This document shows positions 9,769-22,529 of a DNA stretch of 64,000 nt, one piece after another. Position 1 is the first letter of the stretch. Every line of letters starts with the position of its first letter. The stretch is from Periplaneta americana. Taxonomy: Eukaryota > Arthropoda > Insecta > Blattodea > Blattidae. Under the pieces are notes generated by a model. It was not told where the DNA came from. It made no database searches and saw nothing but the letters and a program-made list of their open reading frames with translations. The stretch lies in the NCBI RefSeq assembly GCF_040183065.1, contig NC_091120.1, positions 193,241,627-193,305,626 on the forward strand, in the 5' to 3' direction. The position numbers were made by a program, and so were the translations under genes.

Positions 9769-11096
9769 CACAGTCTACTATATACAGTCGCGAAGCTTGA
9801 GGTGCTTTTTTGCAAATCTCGTGATAAAGCGCTCCAAGCGGTTAGCAACTAGGAACAATAGACTGTCCATGGTCGACTTTGGACTGTGTCGTATTTCTAT
9901 CGAGTGCTAGCTCGTTGCGTATTTCACATTGATGCTTGTGAAATGTTCGTTATTGGTTGTAATGAAAATGTTAATGGCTAAAATATAATAATTGGAATAA
10001 TAATATGGGACAAGGAGGAGACGTTTGTAGTGCTATAAATTGTAGCAACAGTAAGAGAAAGAGGCCAGAGTTATCCTTTGTCCGACTTCCGAAAGATTCA
10101 GAAAGGTTCCTGGGTTTCCACAAGAATGCTGTGCAGAAACAAAACTCTTAATTTTGAAGTTCTTTGTGACTGTTAGAATACATTATATCCTTAAATTTCA
10201 CAATGAAATGTTTCAGTCTAACCGATAGGACATTAGATACCGGTTAAAGTTCTGTCACTTAGGCTGCTAAATTTCCAGAGAAATAAAGGTTAGGTCTACT
10301 TTTTTTTTCAGAGGATATATTTTTAATTGTAGCTATTAATTTTGTTTTTATTTTTATGTGTTATTTTACTAAAGACGTAAAAAAAATAAGTTTGTTTTAA
10401 TGAAATTTATTGATCACGTTTTATTTTCAATTCTGGTGGGATTATTATTGCTTAGGCCTATTTTTTTCAAAGGATATGTTTTTAATTATAGCTGTTAATT
10501 TTGTTATTTTTATTTGTTGCTTTACTAGAGACGTAGAAAAAGTAAGTCTGTTACAATACAATTTATTGATCACGTTTTATTTCCAATTCTGGTGTGATTA
10601 TTATTGCTTAACCTCATCCCACTTTGTTAACTACGTAAGCCTACACTGCAAGTACCGGTACACGTAAGTTACTCCATTAATTCATATTTCCATTATTATT
10701 GTTGTAAAGGGAAATGTAAATTAATGTTTATTGGTTTCATAGTTAATTATCGCTATAATCTTGAATGAGTGAAGCGATTATAGTAAATTTCAGTTCGTTT
10801 TGCACAAACAAAAATTATATTACTTATTTCTTGCAGGTATCTTCGAGTTTATGGTGGAATTTAATATACTTAATTAAAATAATAAATGAACTTTATGCAT
10901 TTAATATTTCAATAATGGAAGGAAGGTGTTAATTTTTCCAAAAGAACACGACAACGAAAGTGTAACATATTTTGTCGTCTGCTAGGAGAGAGATCTGCGA
11001 TGATGAGGCTATAGTAGCGATCCTAGTGGTGGGCAACTACCCATGTTTGCATTTTTACTACATATTGAGCTTCGCGACTGTATATAGTAGACTGTG
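9769..11096 (+). mobile_element. P-superfamily (THAP) transposon, deleted (copy B)
   Basis: Left end cacagtctactatatacagt…cgcgaagctt, right end its complement at 11066-11096, with gtataaac following at 11097-11104. It holds a THAP first exon (10005-10151) but no transposase core. It carries a ~165-bp internal tandem duplication (about 10288-10453 and 10453-10620, each with ggcttttttttca-like start, gacgta(g/a)aaaaa and ttattgatcacgttttattt). The 3' half matches copy C at 16543-17816. Confidence 0.8.
10005..10151 (+). pseudogene. THAP zinc-finger first exon, P-element type
   Basis: A 48-codon frame opens MGQGGDVCSAINCSNSKRKR and continues SFVRLPKDSERFLGFH before a stop. CSAINC is the first cysteine pair (C-X4-C) of a C2CH THAP domain, and the following F-x-x-P-K-D pattern is typical. 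THAP domains bind the element's own DNA ends in P-type transposases. The remaining ligands (C-X2-H) are missing here but are found in copy C, so this copy alone would be non-functional. Confidence 0.72.
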
Positions 11097-11104
11097 GTAT
11101 AAAC

Positions 11105-11414
11105 ATGAGTAGAGAAACTGCTTTGTATGAAGCCAGTTATCATATAATAAGATATCGATTTAAGAACACGTTTTCAGCAACTATGAAATTAAAAAGCTGT
11201 TTTCCTTCATGCTATCTGTGTAGGCCTACTGCGATTTATCTTATACACAGAAGATATTACTCTTTGTAATCCTAAAATAGAGACATTTAACTTAATTTAT
11301 ACATTGTAAGGTTTCATTAGATATACAGTATAATCCAAAAGGTTGTGATGAACTGAAGGAGCTTACAAAGAGGTTAGAATATAAGTTTTACAATTTAAAC
11401 TCATGGTGTCTTGG
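11105..11414. other. No recognisable feature
   Basis: AT-rich DNA after element B; nothing supported. Confidence 0.5.
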
Positions 11415-11725
11415 ACCATACGTATATGTGATGAACACCGAATCACTGCCAATGAAATGAAGTTTTTAAGAAGAACTGCTGGCTATATTAGATTAGACAA
11501 GAAGGAATATATGAATATTTTAAAAGAATTAAATATATTGACGCAATTTTAAAGAAAATTCAAAATTATAAACATAAATGGAAATCTCATATATTCCGGA
11601 TGCCTAGAACAAGGATACCACGCCAAACACTAAATTACGGCCCTTCAGGAACAAGATCTTTGGGCCGTCCGCTGAAACGATGGAGTTACAGGCCACCAGG
11701 CTTAATACGTGATAGGAGGAAGAAG
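11415..11725 (+). pseudogene. LINE C-terminal fragment (second family)
   Basis: Reads RITANEMKFLRRTAGYIR, KHKWKSHIFRMPRTRIPR and LNYGPSGTRSLGRPLKRW, with a stop and frame changes between blocks. The R-I-P-R-Q…LNY.P.G.R..GRP.KRW pattern is the 3' end of a common arthropod non-LTR ORF. It is distinct from the WAGHVARM family. Confidence 0.65.
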
Positions 11726-12039
11726 AAGAAGAAACTCATAGTGTAGAACGTAATCCTGATCAGTATAAATCTGCGAATATCAGAAACTATAAGCTTATGC
11801 TAGACAAAATATCAATGAAATAAAAATAATTTTTGCAAAAATTTAACTAGACAAAGCTTACATGAACAATTAATTTTGTATCACAAGAATTAATTTTGAA
11901 TTATGCCTAAAGTTGTAGATTTTATCGCTCACCACATTCACTGCAGACATTTTATCGTTGAAGAATACTCTGGCGCACTTTTCCAAATACCGCAGGCACC
12001 TTCCTAACCACACCAGATGCTACAAGTATTCTGGCTGAA

Positions 12040-12290
12040 ATTGTTTCTGAGTTTTAAGACGGTGTCTCGTAAACGAGGTTTTTGACATACCCCCAAAAAA
12101 AGTAATCGAAAGGCATCGAATCTGGGGAACGGGCTGGCTATTCAACCGGCCCTTCCCTTCCGATCCAACGTCCGGGATGTGAGAAAATTTTTAAGTCTCG
12201 TACAACAAGAGTACAGTGTGCTGGGACTCCGTACTGTTGCATCCACATCTGATGACGCACGATAAGTGGCATGTTTTCTAACAGTTTTGA
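12040..12290 (-). pseudogene. Mariner-like transposase fragment
   Basis: On the minus strand it reads QQYGVPAHCTLVVRD, GRWIGREGPVE, then after a stop PARSPDSMPFDYFFWGYVKN and LVYETPS. It aligns by eye with the catalytic C-terminal part of the intact transposase at 53128-54180 (QQDGAPPH…RWIGR…PARSPDLTPPDFFLWG). The second catalytic aspartate is Tyr here, so the fragment is inactive. Confidence 0.7.
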
Positions 12291-12639
12291 AACAACTAGG
12301 CTAGTTAAATGTGTTGGCAGGAGGTAAGGTACAAAGTATGGTTACATTCGCAATGTAGATCCTGACTTTATGGGCACAGTTGAAATCCTGCCAAGAAACA
12401 TGGACTTTGAAGGTAAAAAATCTTAAGCACGGTAGAGGCAGGGACGTAAATCCATGGATCCTGTGTCGTAAATTTACGGGACGTAAAATAACCATGTCTC
12501 TCAAAGAGGGGGGAAAGAATTGTCAGCCAATTCTCCCCTTGTTGAATTTAGATGATGTAAAAGCCGAAAATCTCGAATCATATTTTCAAAAATAAAATGA
12601 AACTAGTACATAGTACTAGTACAAAAATATTCTTTGTTC

Positions 12640-12845
12640 TTAACTTCTATGATAAAATGTCTAGCTTTCATTAATCAGGTAATCTTGTCGTACTTTAATT
12701 TTTATTGTAATTGTAATTGTAAATTTAATATTAATTGTGATTTTATTGTTCATATTATAGTTGTAATCCCCTGGTAGAGGGGCAGAGAAGGCCTGACGGT
12801 CTTATCTCTACCAGGTTAAATAAATAAATACTAAATACTAATAAT
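12640..12845 (+). mobile_element. LINE 3' end with terminal hairpin
   Basis: Plus-strand 3' UTR ending cagagaaggcctgacggtct, tatctctaccaggttaaataaataaata. The ggcc-centred hairpin followed by taaataaa recurs in opposite orientation at 22560, 27630, 49565, 49800 and 57140, which marks a Jockey-like LINE group. Confidence 0.6.
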
Positions 12846-13600
12846 AATACATAAAGAACAAAAATCACATGAAATGAAAAAGAAAATATCGGCTACCTTC
12901 GAATGAGGTGTGACAGTAATTTTGAGTAAGTGTAGTAGCTACTTGTATTTTTCTTGAATTGGTGCGGATCAGCAGAATTGACCCTTCGTCAAATCGAAAG
13001 AAGAAGAAATAAGAGGTGAAATAAAGTAACAGTTTTTATTTTCATAGTTTTTTAGGGGTGATATTGCCTTCTCCACTTTGTTAGAGCATAAAGTATTCTG
13101 ACGTGTTCGTGCACTTCATGTATTAAGAAAGTACCAGAGAGAATCGCTTCGGCTTCACCCCTGACATTTGAGAAGGGTGAGGTGACGAACTTAAAGAGTC
13201 GCCCCTAAACTGTATTACAACGTTCAATGATGTCTCATGACTTATTCCAATGTCCAGCGCATTATCAGTCTCTTTTCAAGAGCCAATTATTACAGCATTA
13301 AATATATAAATAGATTTGTTTGCAACGAGAACAAAACGAGATAGAAAGCCAGACTACAATGAAAATGTTGGGGGACTCAAGAAATGTCAAGATCAAGGGC
13401 GGGGACAGCGCACTCTATTGTGACGGGTAGCAGATGATTTATATACGTTTCCACCCCCGCCCTAACGAATACTTTCGAGGGTGGGTGGACCCGCCTCCAC
13501 ACTGACATACAGCGCCACGAACCATATAAGCAATATTAATCGATACAGATAAACTTCGATATGTAATGGCTATATTATTTACAAACAACGAAATTAAAGA
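12846..13600. other. Upstream region of the kinase gene, no exon recognised
   Basis: Moderately GC-richer than the flanks from about 13380. I see no open frame with recognisable similarity. 5' non-coding exons cannot be excluded. Confidence 0.4.
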
Positions 13601-13927
<327 letters not shown>

Positions 13928-14094
13928 TAATATATTTTATATCAGCTCTCGTGTGTGTGTGACAGGTTAAATAATTCTATAAACAAAACAATTGACAGTG
14001 TGATATTATATCAGTGTGTTCAGTGCCTAATGTGTAATGAAAAATTTTGCGATTTGGTCCTGATAGAATTTGTTATTGTTCTCATTCATTACCT

Positions 14095-14285
14095 TTTGAG
14101 GCTACCGAATATCGTCAAGGCGGGGTCCCCCCGGTACGTGGGTAGCGAGGCAAACTGCCTTGCACCCTCCCCTCGCCACGGTCCCATGCAGCCCCCACTA
14201 AGGTGGGAAGCTTTCGCCCTACCCGCAGGCCTCTGCGCTGGCGTGTGGGGTAGGTGGCTGGGAATTGAACTGCCCGTGTGAAATA
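14095..14285. other. GC-rich block just inside intron 1
   Basis: About 190 bp of very GC-rich sequence (ggcggggtccccccggtacg through gtaggtggctgggaattgaa) in AT-rich DNA. Its minus strand carries agttcaattccc, close to a Pol III B box. It is either part of the promoter-proximal CpG island or an old SINE. Both strands show short open frames that I do not trust. Confidence 0.4.
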
Positions 14286-14396
14286 ACACTGCATTTATTG
14301 ATACTGAGAAAAATCACGCAATTGAGATTTATAAGGACTTTACGCATGCGTTGCTAATCCTCTTACTTAAATGACAGATGAATGTTTGTTTACATA

Positions 14397-14405
14397 ATAA
14401 TAATA

Positions 14406-14445
<40 letters not shown>

Positions 14446-14790
14446 AAACTGCCCCCCATTGAGGGTAGCCCTTACAGACTCAGTATATCCTCAAAAATAT
14501 TATACATATGTAAACATAGGTATTAAATTTTAAAAAAAGGGAAACAAAGAAAATGGAGTGAAACATTACAATTGCTATTAATGTGGCACCATGTGATTAA
14601 TTAGCATTTGGCAGGATTTTTTAAACACAATTATCACAATGTCATCCCTCAAAGATGTTGGCAGAACAAATTTCCGTCGAAATTCTTCGAAAAAAAGCTG
14701 GTATAGTCCCTCGAGCAAGCCGAATACCTCAACGTGAATTCAGGCATATTTCAGCTTTAAATAGTTGACTGTAGGCTCATAGATCGACTT
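14397..14790 (-). mobile_element. 5'-truncated retroposon ending in (TAA)n
   Basis: The (taa)n at 14397-14443 is followed by actaaactgccccccattga, gggtagccctta, the same 3' end as the retroposon at 5614. Further along, the minus strand has an open stretch reading GLYQLFFEEFRRKF, LPTSLRDDIV up to a stop near 14580, the C-terminus of an unidentified element protein. Confidence 0.6.
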
Positions 14791-14847
14791 CTTCTCAAGG
14801 TGAAATGAAATAAAAACAATGATATGCAACGAGAGATAAATGTTATT

Positions 14848-15513
14848 TAGACCTCGGACTTTTAGGTCTTAAAAATCTTAAATTAGGAAGCCTACCTAAA
14901 ATAGGTTCTATCACAAATCAAAATAGGTTCTAAAATTACAAAAATAGGTGAACAAAAATAACATTTTTTCATTTCTCATTACAAATTAGCCGAAACATTT
15001 AACATTATTTCATTGTACATGTCCATAATTAGAGCCAGAGTAAACAACTAACACCTTTTCTAAGTTTTCCATTGATAAACTGCATCGCTTCTCAGATAAC
15101 ACCATCTTATATGCCGAAAATGAGCGTTCCACATCAACTGATGACACCAGAGCATATTTAAATGTTGGTATTAGATGCAAGGGAACAGCACATTCATGTT
15201 TTACTTTCCACTAAATACAATGTCTTCGCTCTGAAATCTCACACTGTAATGAATAGAGGAGACGAACTATGCTGCGATTGTTGTCAAGGCACGACTGGCA
15301 TACAGAATTACACAGCGTTTCGATATTACCAACTGTAGAAATTGGAAAATGTAAAATTAGGTAAAAATAGTTTCTAACGTGAAATGAGGTATTTTTAGGT
15401 TGTATAGAATCACCATTTTCGAACATATATTTCCATAATTCGTACATATACAACTTTTCTTTTGTATATATCATGAGGAACAAAATAGGTTTTTACCTAA
15501 AATCCGAGGTCTA
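14848..15513 (-). mobile_element. hAT element, deleted, C-terminal dimerisation domain only
   Basis: Inverted ends agacctcggacttttaggt (left) and the complement of acctaaaatccgaggtct (right). At about 15190-15030 the minus strand reads FKYALVSSVDVERSFSAYK, LSEKRCSLSMENLEKVLVVY, the hAT C-terminal dimerisation motif. The rest of the transposase is missing. Flanking TSD (tgttattt/acttatta) is only partly matched. Confidence 0.72.
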
Positions 15514-15815
15514 CTTATTACTATTGAAGAAACTTTTGTTGTTTGAAAAAATTTCTTTTCACAGTTAATAGACAATAGTGAGAAGCACATACAATATTAT
15601 TATTTCCCTTAACAATTTGAGAAATTTCGAGTAAAATTGACATAGATTTAGTATCTTTTAAAGACGAAGACATTGATCCGATCGCCTTATTTATGGATTT
15701 TTTCATCAGCGATTGTAATTTCTATCGCAACAATGGGAGAAAAGTTCATCTGTTTGTGGAGTGGAGTGCGTTCATCTGTTTAATTTTGAGCTGTAGGATC
15801 GAGCTGTATTTCCGT

Positions 15816-15817
<2 letters not shown>

Positions 15818-15887
<70 letters not shown>
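15818..15887. repeat. (TAA)n microsatellite
   Basis: About 23 uninterrupted repeats. An 81-codon poly-Asn frame across it is not a gene. Confidence 0.95.
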
Positions 15888-15890
<3 letters not shown>

Positions 15891-16536
15891 ATCATTTATT
15901 TATCGACATTACGAAAAAGGAATCAGTATAGTTTATGAGCTACATATTTGAGTGACGAATAGTTGACGAAATTTACGATGTTTATGTTTCTGTAGTTCTA
16001 GAATTTTTATATTCTCTGAGTGGTGAAACTTATTTTGAAACAGTCGTTTGTTAATTATACGCCATTTTGAAGGGGTATATATTTTGTTACTCCTGTTGGT
16101 CGACGTATCATTCAGGAGGGTTAACTTAATGGCAAGGGGTAGGTTCAGTAGGGGAGAAAGGGATGCAGTGTAGCAAAACTTCAGTCCTCTGTGTGAAGAA
16201 TTCTGATGTTATAGTCAATGTGTAGTGGATATCCAGTACAACTATTGCATTTCTCGTATTTATAACAATATCAAAATTAGTATAGGTATATGCATATTAT
16301 TTAAATCATACATAGAGTGGCCAGTTTCTGTGCATCTCTAGATTATTTTATTTTATCAAGATATTATGTTACTATGTAATTCATCGTAAGTAATTGCTGA
16401 TTTATTAATCAGCTAGACTCAGATTAGAGATACCGGTAAGTAAGCGAACTGTTCTAGTCGCCGGAGGGAAAACAAACGCCGATCAGTAGAGGGGGGAAAA
16501 AAAAACGGCGCGTGATTTGATTGTTAATTTGTTTAG
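15888..16536. other. No recognisable feature
   Basis: AT-rich sequence before P-type element C; nothing supported. Confidence 0.5.
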
Positions 16537-16542
16537 TAACAT

Positions 16543-17816
16543 CACAGTCTATTATATACAGTCATGAAGCTCAATACGTAGTAAATATGCATCCGTAGAT
16601 AGTTGCTAACCACTAAGATCGCTAATATCGCCTCATCACAGACAATGCGAAATAGTACCGACACAATCTATTGTTCCTACTTCCTAACACCACAGTCTAC
16701 TATATACAGTCGCGAAGCTTGAGGTGATTTTTTGCAAATCTCGCAATAAAGCGCTCCAAGCGGTTAGCAACTAGAAACAATAGACTGTCCACGGTCGACT
16801 TTGGATTTAGAGTGGACTGAGTCGTATTTCCGTCGAGTGCTAGATCGTTGCGTATTTCGCATTGATGCTCGCGAAGAAAAATCCTAACAGCTATTTCTTA
16901 TTTTACTTCTAGATGCAAAAAGTGGTTAATAAACAGCAGGAGGGAAGATCTAAGGACAAAGAATGAAGCATATCTTTATAATAATATAAAGTTTTGCTCT
17001 CTTCATTTCGAAAACACACAATTTATGAATGAAAACAAAAATGAATTAATCTGGAATGCAGTTCCAACTTTATTTGATGTTTCAAATAAACCTGTTATGT
17101 TATTACCTGCAGCTGAGAAACAAAAGCTTTGCACTAATTCTACGTCTGTTTCAGACAACTTAGGCCTACTTTTTTTTTTCAAAGGATATGTTTTTAATTA
17201 TAGCTGTTAATTTTGTTATTTTTATTTGTTACTTTACTAGAGACGTAGAAAAAGTAAGTCTGTTAAAATAAAATTTATTGATCACGTTTTATTTCCAATT
17301 CTGGTGTGATTATTATTGCTTAATCTCATTCCACTTTGTTAACTACGTAAGCCTACACTACAAGTACCGGTACACGTAAGTTACTCCATTAATTCATATT
17401 TCCATTATTATTGTTATTATATTATTGTAAAGGGAAATGCGAATTAATATTTATTGGTTTCATAGTTCATTATCATTATAATCTTGAATGAGTGAAGCGA
17501 TTATAGTAAATTTTAGTTCTTTTGCACAAACAAAAATAATATTAACCTATTTCTTGCAGGTATCTTCGAGTTTATGGTGGAATTTAACATACTTCATTAA
17601 AATAATAAATGAACTTTATCCATTTAATATTTCAATAATGGAAAGGTCTTAATTTTTCCAAAAAAAAAAAAACGACAACGAAAGTGTAACATATTTTGTC
17701 ATCTGCTAGGAAAGATCTGTGATGAAGAGGCGATAGTAGCGATCCTAGTGTGGGCAACTACCCATGTTTGCATTTTTACTACATATTGAGCTTCGCGACT
17801 GTATATAGTAGACTGT
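16543..17816 (+). mobile_element. P-superfamily (THAP) composite transposon (copy C)
   Basis: It begins cacagtctattatatacagt and ends tatatagtagactg, flanked by taacat at 16537-16542 and 17816-17821. It starts with the first ~145 bp of copy A and then, at 16691, has a second left terminus (cacagtctactatatacagt) followed by B-type sequence. It keeps the THAP second exon that B lacks. The 3' ~650 bp match B, without B's internal duplication. Confidence 0.8.
16913..17168 (+). pseudogene. THAP zinc-finger second exon, P-element type
   Basis: A splice acceptor ttttacttctag is followed by a frame reading CKKWLINSRREDLRTKNEAY, NNIKFCSLHFENTQFMN and WNAVPTLFDV. CSLH supplies the C-X2-H ligands and AVPTLF is the AVPTIF-like signature that closes THAP domains. 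With exon 1 in copy B it accounts for the whole domain. Transposase sequence downstream is missing. Confidence 0.78.
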
Positions 17817-17821
17817 AACAT

Positions 17822-18535
17822 TATAGGCCTATTTATTTCCTTACACTGAATATAATTCGATAAAAAATGGTCCTTCTTGCAGCAAAAACGCATGGTAAAT
17901 TGACTGCAATAGTTCATTTGTACGGAAATGTAATCTATTTCAACATCATTTCATCGCAACGATTATTTATTGTACTGAAGTGCAAAGGGATGAGTGAGAG
18001 AAAGGGACCGTGGATCAGTCTGTCTGTACAGTTGGCCATGTTTTCTCGCAATACTACAGCACCTCTACTTACCAGCAATCCTAAAGTTGTTCCTAAAAAT
18101 CATTAGTCTGGTTGCTTTTAGTCAACTGATATTTGGTCTATTTTAACTTTGAAATTCAGTTAATGAATTGTTTGTTGTAATTTTTTACGGTTACAGTTTG
18201 CACATACATACATAAATGAAGAGTACACGGGAAAAACAATGTCACAATTCCCTCAAGGGTGATGTCATCATCCAATTCAGTATATTACTACAAAATTTAT
18301 TGCTATTGCTAATGAGAAAATAGGAAAAGCATGATTGTATCCGTTACCAGTTCTGATAAGAAAAACACAAATTTTTCAGTAATGTACTGAATTAGATGAT
18401 ACCGCTCTTAGTTTTAAGAGAATTGTGTCTTTGATTGTTTTTCCCATGTGAAGGTAAAATGTAATGGGAATTTTATTAATTACTGTTGTGTTATATAGGC
18501 CAAATACAGCTTTGCGTGTGATAAACAGGGAGCGG
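17822..18535. other. No recognisable feature
   Basis: AT-rich; open frames are short and without similarity I know. Confidence 0.45.
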
Positions 18536-19762
18536 CTTTTTATGTGCTAAAGATTTAGATATATTTATTTTTATGTGCTAAAAAGTACGAAAATATTTGC
18601 TAAAAATAACATTTTTTTTTTAAATATGACAAAAATACCTTACTTTGCTTGAAAAAAAAAAATATATTACTAGGTACTCACCAACCACACTTGAGTGCTA
18701 GTAGTTGGCCGAGAATTGCAGTGAACAACAAAGGTCATCTCCAAATTCTCCATCACAAATGCCTGCCGATTATCTCTGAACAACGACTTATACTGTGAAA
18801 ACGATCTTTCCACATCACAAGACGCCAGACGTGCATATTTAAAGAGAGGAATGTCACGAACACAAACACCGTCAATTTCACCTACAGGCACACCCTCCAA
18901 TACTTGAGCAACTTTACACATTTTTTATATCCACACTGTTTTTCCCAAACACATTCTGGAATTTGTCCCTTAGTACTTGTACTTCTGAACCTGGTAGCGA
19001 GTCTAGTTTAATTTCCACGGCACGCACCTCCCTGTTTCAGACAACAGGTTTGTGGATGTTTCGAGTTTTTTATGGTGTGACACAAAAAGCTTACATTTGC
19101 TAATAGGAAAGCCAAATTGATTTTTAAACAACCATCTTTCAGTATATCTTGAAGCATATCGATTGACGAAGCCCGATGATAGGGAATCACAACAAGATAT
19201 ATTGCCTTACTTAATAGACATGAGCGAGAGGCGTGAGATTTGTTTAAATTAAATAATGTTCATATCTGTTGTGTTTCACAAACAAAGCGTGGAATGAAAT
19301 CACCTTCAGCAACAATAAACATTCCTAATTATGTGTTGCAAGATCTCTTCTCCTTGTCCATGTTAATTTATTCTCTAATAATAACATTGATATGCTGCCT
19401 AGCAGTTCTCAGAACTTGAGGCGATACTATTACGAAAATGGATCACGGATACACCACACAGCGCTTAGAAACACGAAGCAACCAAGAATTCTTAAAAAGA
19501 TAACGTCCTACTTCTGAGTGATATAATTGATTTAGTTTTAAAATAGTTAAAAGTTCTTGTAAAAAAACTCCAAGATTTATGTGTTTATAACAGATTTCCT
19601 GAAAATATGTATTTACATAATTTTTTGTGAAAATATGTGTTTTTATGTGAAATAAAATTCGGGTTTTAAACTTGAAACTTCATGTTCGAAATTTTTAACT
19701 TTGTTAATTGTGTTTTATCACACCCAAAAAGAATATTTAATTACATAGGAATCCGCTCCTTG
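18536..19762 (-). mobile_element. hAT element with dimerisation domain
   Basis: Imperfect inverted ends: cagggagcggctttttatgt left, complement caaggagcggattcctatgt right. Minus-strand frame 18921-18670 reads PLFKYARLASCDVERSFSQY, then FRDNRQAFVMENLEMTFVVH, a clear hAT C-terminal dimerisation domain. No N-terminal part is seen, so it is non-autonomous. Duplicated flanks are not exact (gtgataaa/ataaaaac). Confidence 0.7.
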
Positions 19763-21579
19763 ATAAAAACCGTTTTAAAGCTTTGAAAATGTCTCTATAT
19801 TAAGTCATGTGTACTTAGCGTATTGCATGTGTAATATATAGCATTTAATTATGCGAAATGGTAAGCATGGACTAATATTTTAACATTTGTTTAACTCCGT
19901 ATTTTTATTGTAACATGAATAACGCCCCATATTTTCAACGAAGTGTATATAATAGAGTGGGAGTATTTGTGTAAAATGTTTACAAATATAGTGGCAGACA
20001 TAAAGTACGGCTTTCTTTACTGATCATCGTTAGACTGATAATAAAGGCGCAACAATAGAACATGTTTTTTTTATAGCCTAGGTCAGAACGATACTAGCTC
20101 CACTCACGGTGTGTTCCTAAAACGGCGTTACTTTGATCTTTTCGCTTTTGCTAAAGATGACTAACATATTATATCGTAACGTATAGAAATCGGATCTGAG
20201 CAAACTGTTCTGCGTGATTGAAAAAACATGAAATTTAATAAATATAGCACTCTCATATGACAACGAGGAATTAAGTTGTTAGAAATGATCTTGCAAGATT
20301 TAATAGTGCTGAAAAAAAGACGATAGCAGAATTAAACGTTTCTGACATCTACATACTGTAATACAGGGAGCTGTTATCGTTTAGATAAATAAATAAAATA
20401 ATTTGAACTGGTAATGAAAATTACGGGAAAACGGCTGAAGGGATTGTAATGATTGACCTCTCATTTTGAACCTTGGCATCCAAATTGTTTCAGGAAAAAT
20501 AGTAGTTTTCAGTGAAATGTCAATTTTCTTACACAATTTTCCTATTTTCCAAAATCCATCTGTTGTCAGTTTTGAGAACTAATAAATAAAACAAAACACA
20601 CACTATAATAAACAATATTACACGAAGGCCATGACCTGCAGGATTGCTGACAGGTAAAGCAAATCAAAGCAAATTCTGTGACATCATAATGACAACAATA
20701 TGTCGATCTTCATTTGTGTAATTTTTTATAACATCTCTATAATTTGTTATTAAAAACTTTCAAAGCTTACTAAAAATAATTTACAAGTCTGATTCTGTTG
20801 TGTATAATTTTCTGAGTACAGCTGTGTATTGGATATTAAAAAGTACGAAACTTGAAGTCGTTTGATGGCATTATCACCATTAAAAGTGAAATATTATTAT
20901 AGTTAATGCCATGATGTATTTGTCACTAATATATTGTACATATTAAGGATATAGCCTATTGATGATATGAAACTCAAACCTTTTGGGGTTATATATGTAG
21001 CCTATACGTAGAGAACATCTTAAATTAGATATTCATTTCTATAATTTATTGAGTGACGGCTGTATAATATACCTATACAGTATATGTTACTGAAAACTAC
21101 AAAACATACGTAAGTTAAAATTATTGTTATTAAAAATGAAATATTTGTATAGTTAATCAAGTGGTGTGGGTCTTTTTCATATTATAGTATTTAATGGCGG
21201 TGTGGTGTGGATAATTGTATGCCTGATTCTTTCCAGTATTGTCTGGAGAGAGCGCAAAAATTACAGTTCCTAAGTAAAGACCAAAAGGTATTACTTACTG
21301 ATAAAATAAGAGGCCTACACAATTTTTTAGTCTCCCGTTCATTTCAGCAAGATCTCTTAGCAGGATAAAATGATTCTACCCTCTACATTTCAATGTAGTT
21401 CACGAAAAAATACAGCAGCTATACTAAGATGCCATGTCTATTGTTCGAAAGGATGGCAGACCTGACATTTTCTAACCTCTCACCTACAATCTACAATGAC
21501 CTGAAATAGCTACTACTGCTTTACTCCCACATGAAAAAATCCACTGATCGTCCTAACATTGTTACTTGCGTTTTCGCTT
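19763..21579. other. Long AT-rich stretch, nothing recognised
   Basis: About 1.8 kb with no open frame, RNA or repeat I can name. Confidence 0.5.
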
Positions 21580-21697
21580 TTAGGGCAATATTACACGACC
21601 GTTAAAAACGTTGCGTTGACAACGTTCTTTTATAGGAACTTGGTTTTTGGTAATATAATCGCTTGTATAATTGTATGACTAAAAGTGCTGCGTTTGG

Positions 21698-22328
21698 TTG
21701 CGTTGCCTCGGCGTTGAGAAGTTTCAACGCAGAGGTCTGCGTTGGCAACGCCATCTTTTCCAAACGTATTCATACTACATGTGCGTCACCAACGCAACGT
21801 CAACAACAGACTGGATATTGTCAAGCAAATGCAGTTTTACTACCTACTCTAGTGAGAATGAAATCATTTCGAATAAACATTCACCTAAACAAGAAGATAT
21901 ACCGGATGGTATTATTTCTGAGGCTATTTCGGGTCATGATAGTAATGTAAGCGATACCCAAACAAAATCGGGACCATCTCTTCGCTCGACAGAGACAGGA
22001 AGAAAAGACAAATCTGAAAATATTCTAGTGACTGCAACAAAATATTACAAATACATTATCAGAGAGCTTGAGCATACAAAGACAAGACGGAGAGAATGAC
22101 AAGGATGGAAACAAAGCTTTCCTATTATCATTTGTCAAAATCATGGACAATTTACCTCCAGAGCTTGCAATTGAAGCCCGTTTCAAAGTTTCTGAAGTGT
22201 TCAGAAACCTGCTTGTCGAGCAACGGGCAACATCAAGAATGTCCCATTTGTCAGATATGTCGCCGTTGAGTGTTATTGCCGATGGTTCAAATGATTCTGA
22301 ATTCATTGTTAATTTCAATCAGTACTGA
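21698..22328 (+). pseudogene. Harbinger accessory protein, BESS-domain end, frameshifted
   Basis: Two overlapping frames (21698-22099 and 22068-22328) make one protein with a one-base shift around 22090. The second reads DGNKAFLLSFVKIMDNLPPE, RFKVSEVFRNLL, the BESS pattern found at the end of MADF-BESS DNA-binding proteins. In Harbinger elements such a Myb/MADF-type protein is encoded next to the transposase and helps it enter the nucleus and bind the ends. The N-terminal MADF part is not convincing. Confidence 0.6.
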
Positions 22329-22329
22329 T

Positions 22330-22465
22330 TTATGCAGCTTATAATGTTCTTAATTTTCAACATATTATGCATAAAATAAAAACATAATCATTTTCTGCAG
22401 CTTGTAATGTTCTTAATTTTCAACATATTATGCACAAAATAAAAATATAATCATTACAAATTAAG
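22330..22465. repeat. ~66-bp tandem duplication
   Basis: tgcagctt(a/g)taatgttctt, aattttcaacatattatgca and aaaataaaaa.ataatcat occur twice in a row, with few differences. Confidence 0.85.
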
Positions 22466-22529
22466 GCAAATTTTATTACTCACCTTAATGTTACAACCAG
22501 CTTTTCGACAGGATGAACTGAGTTCCTCA

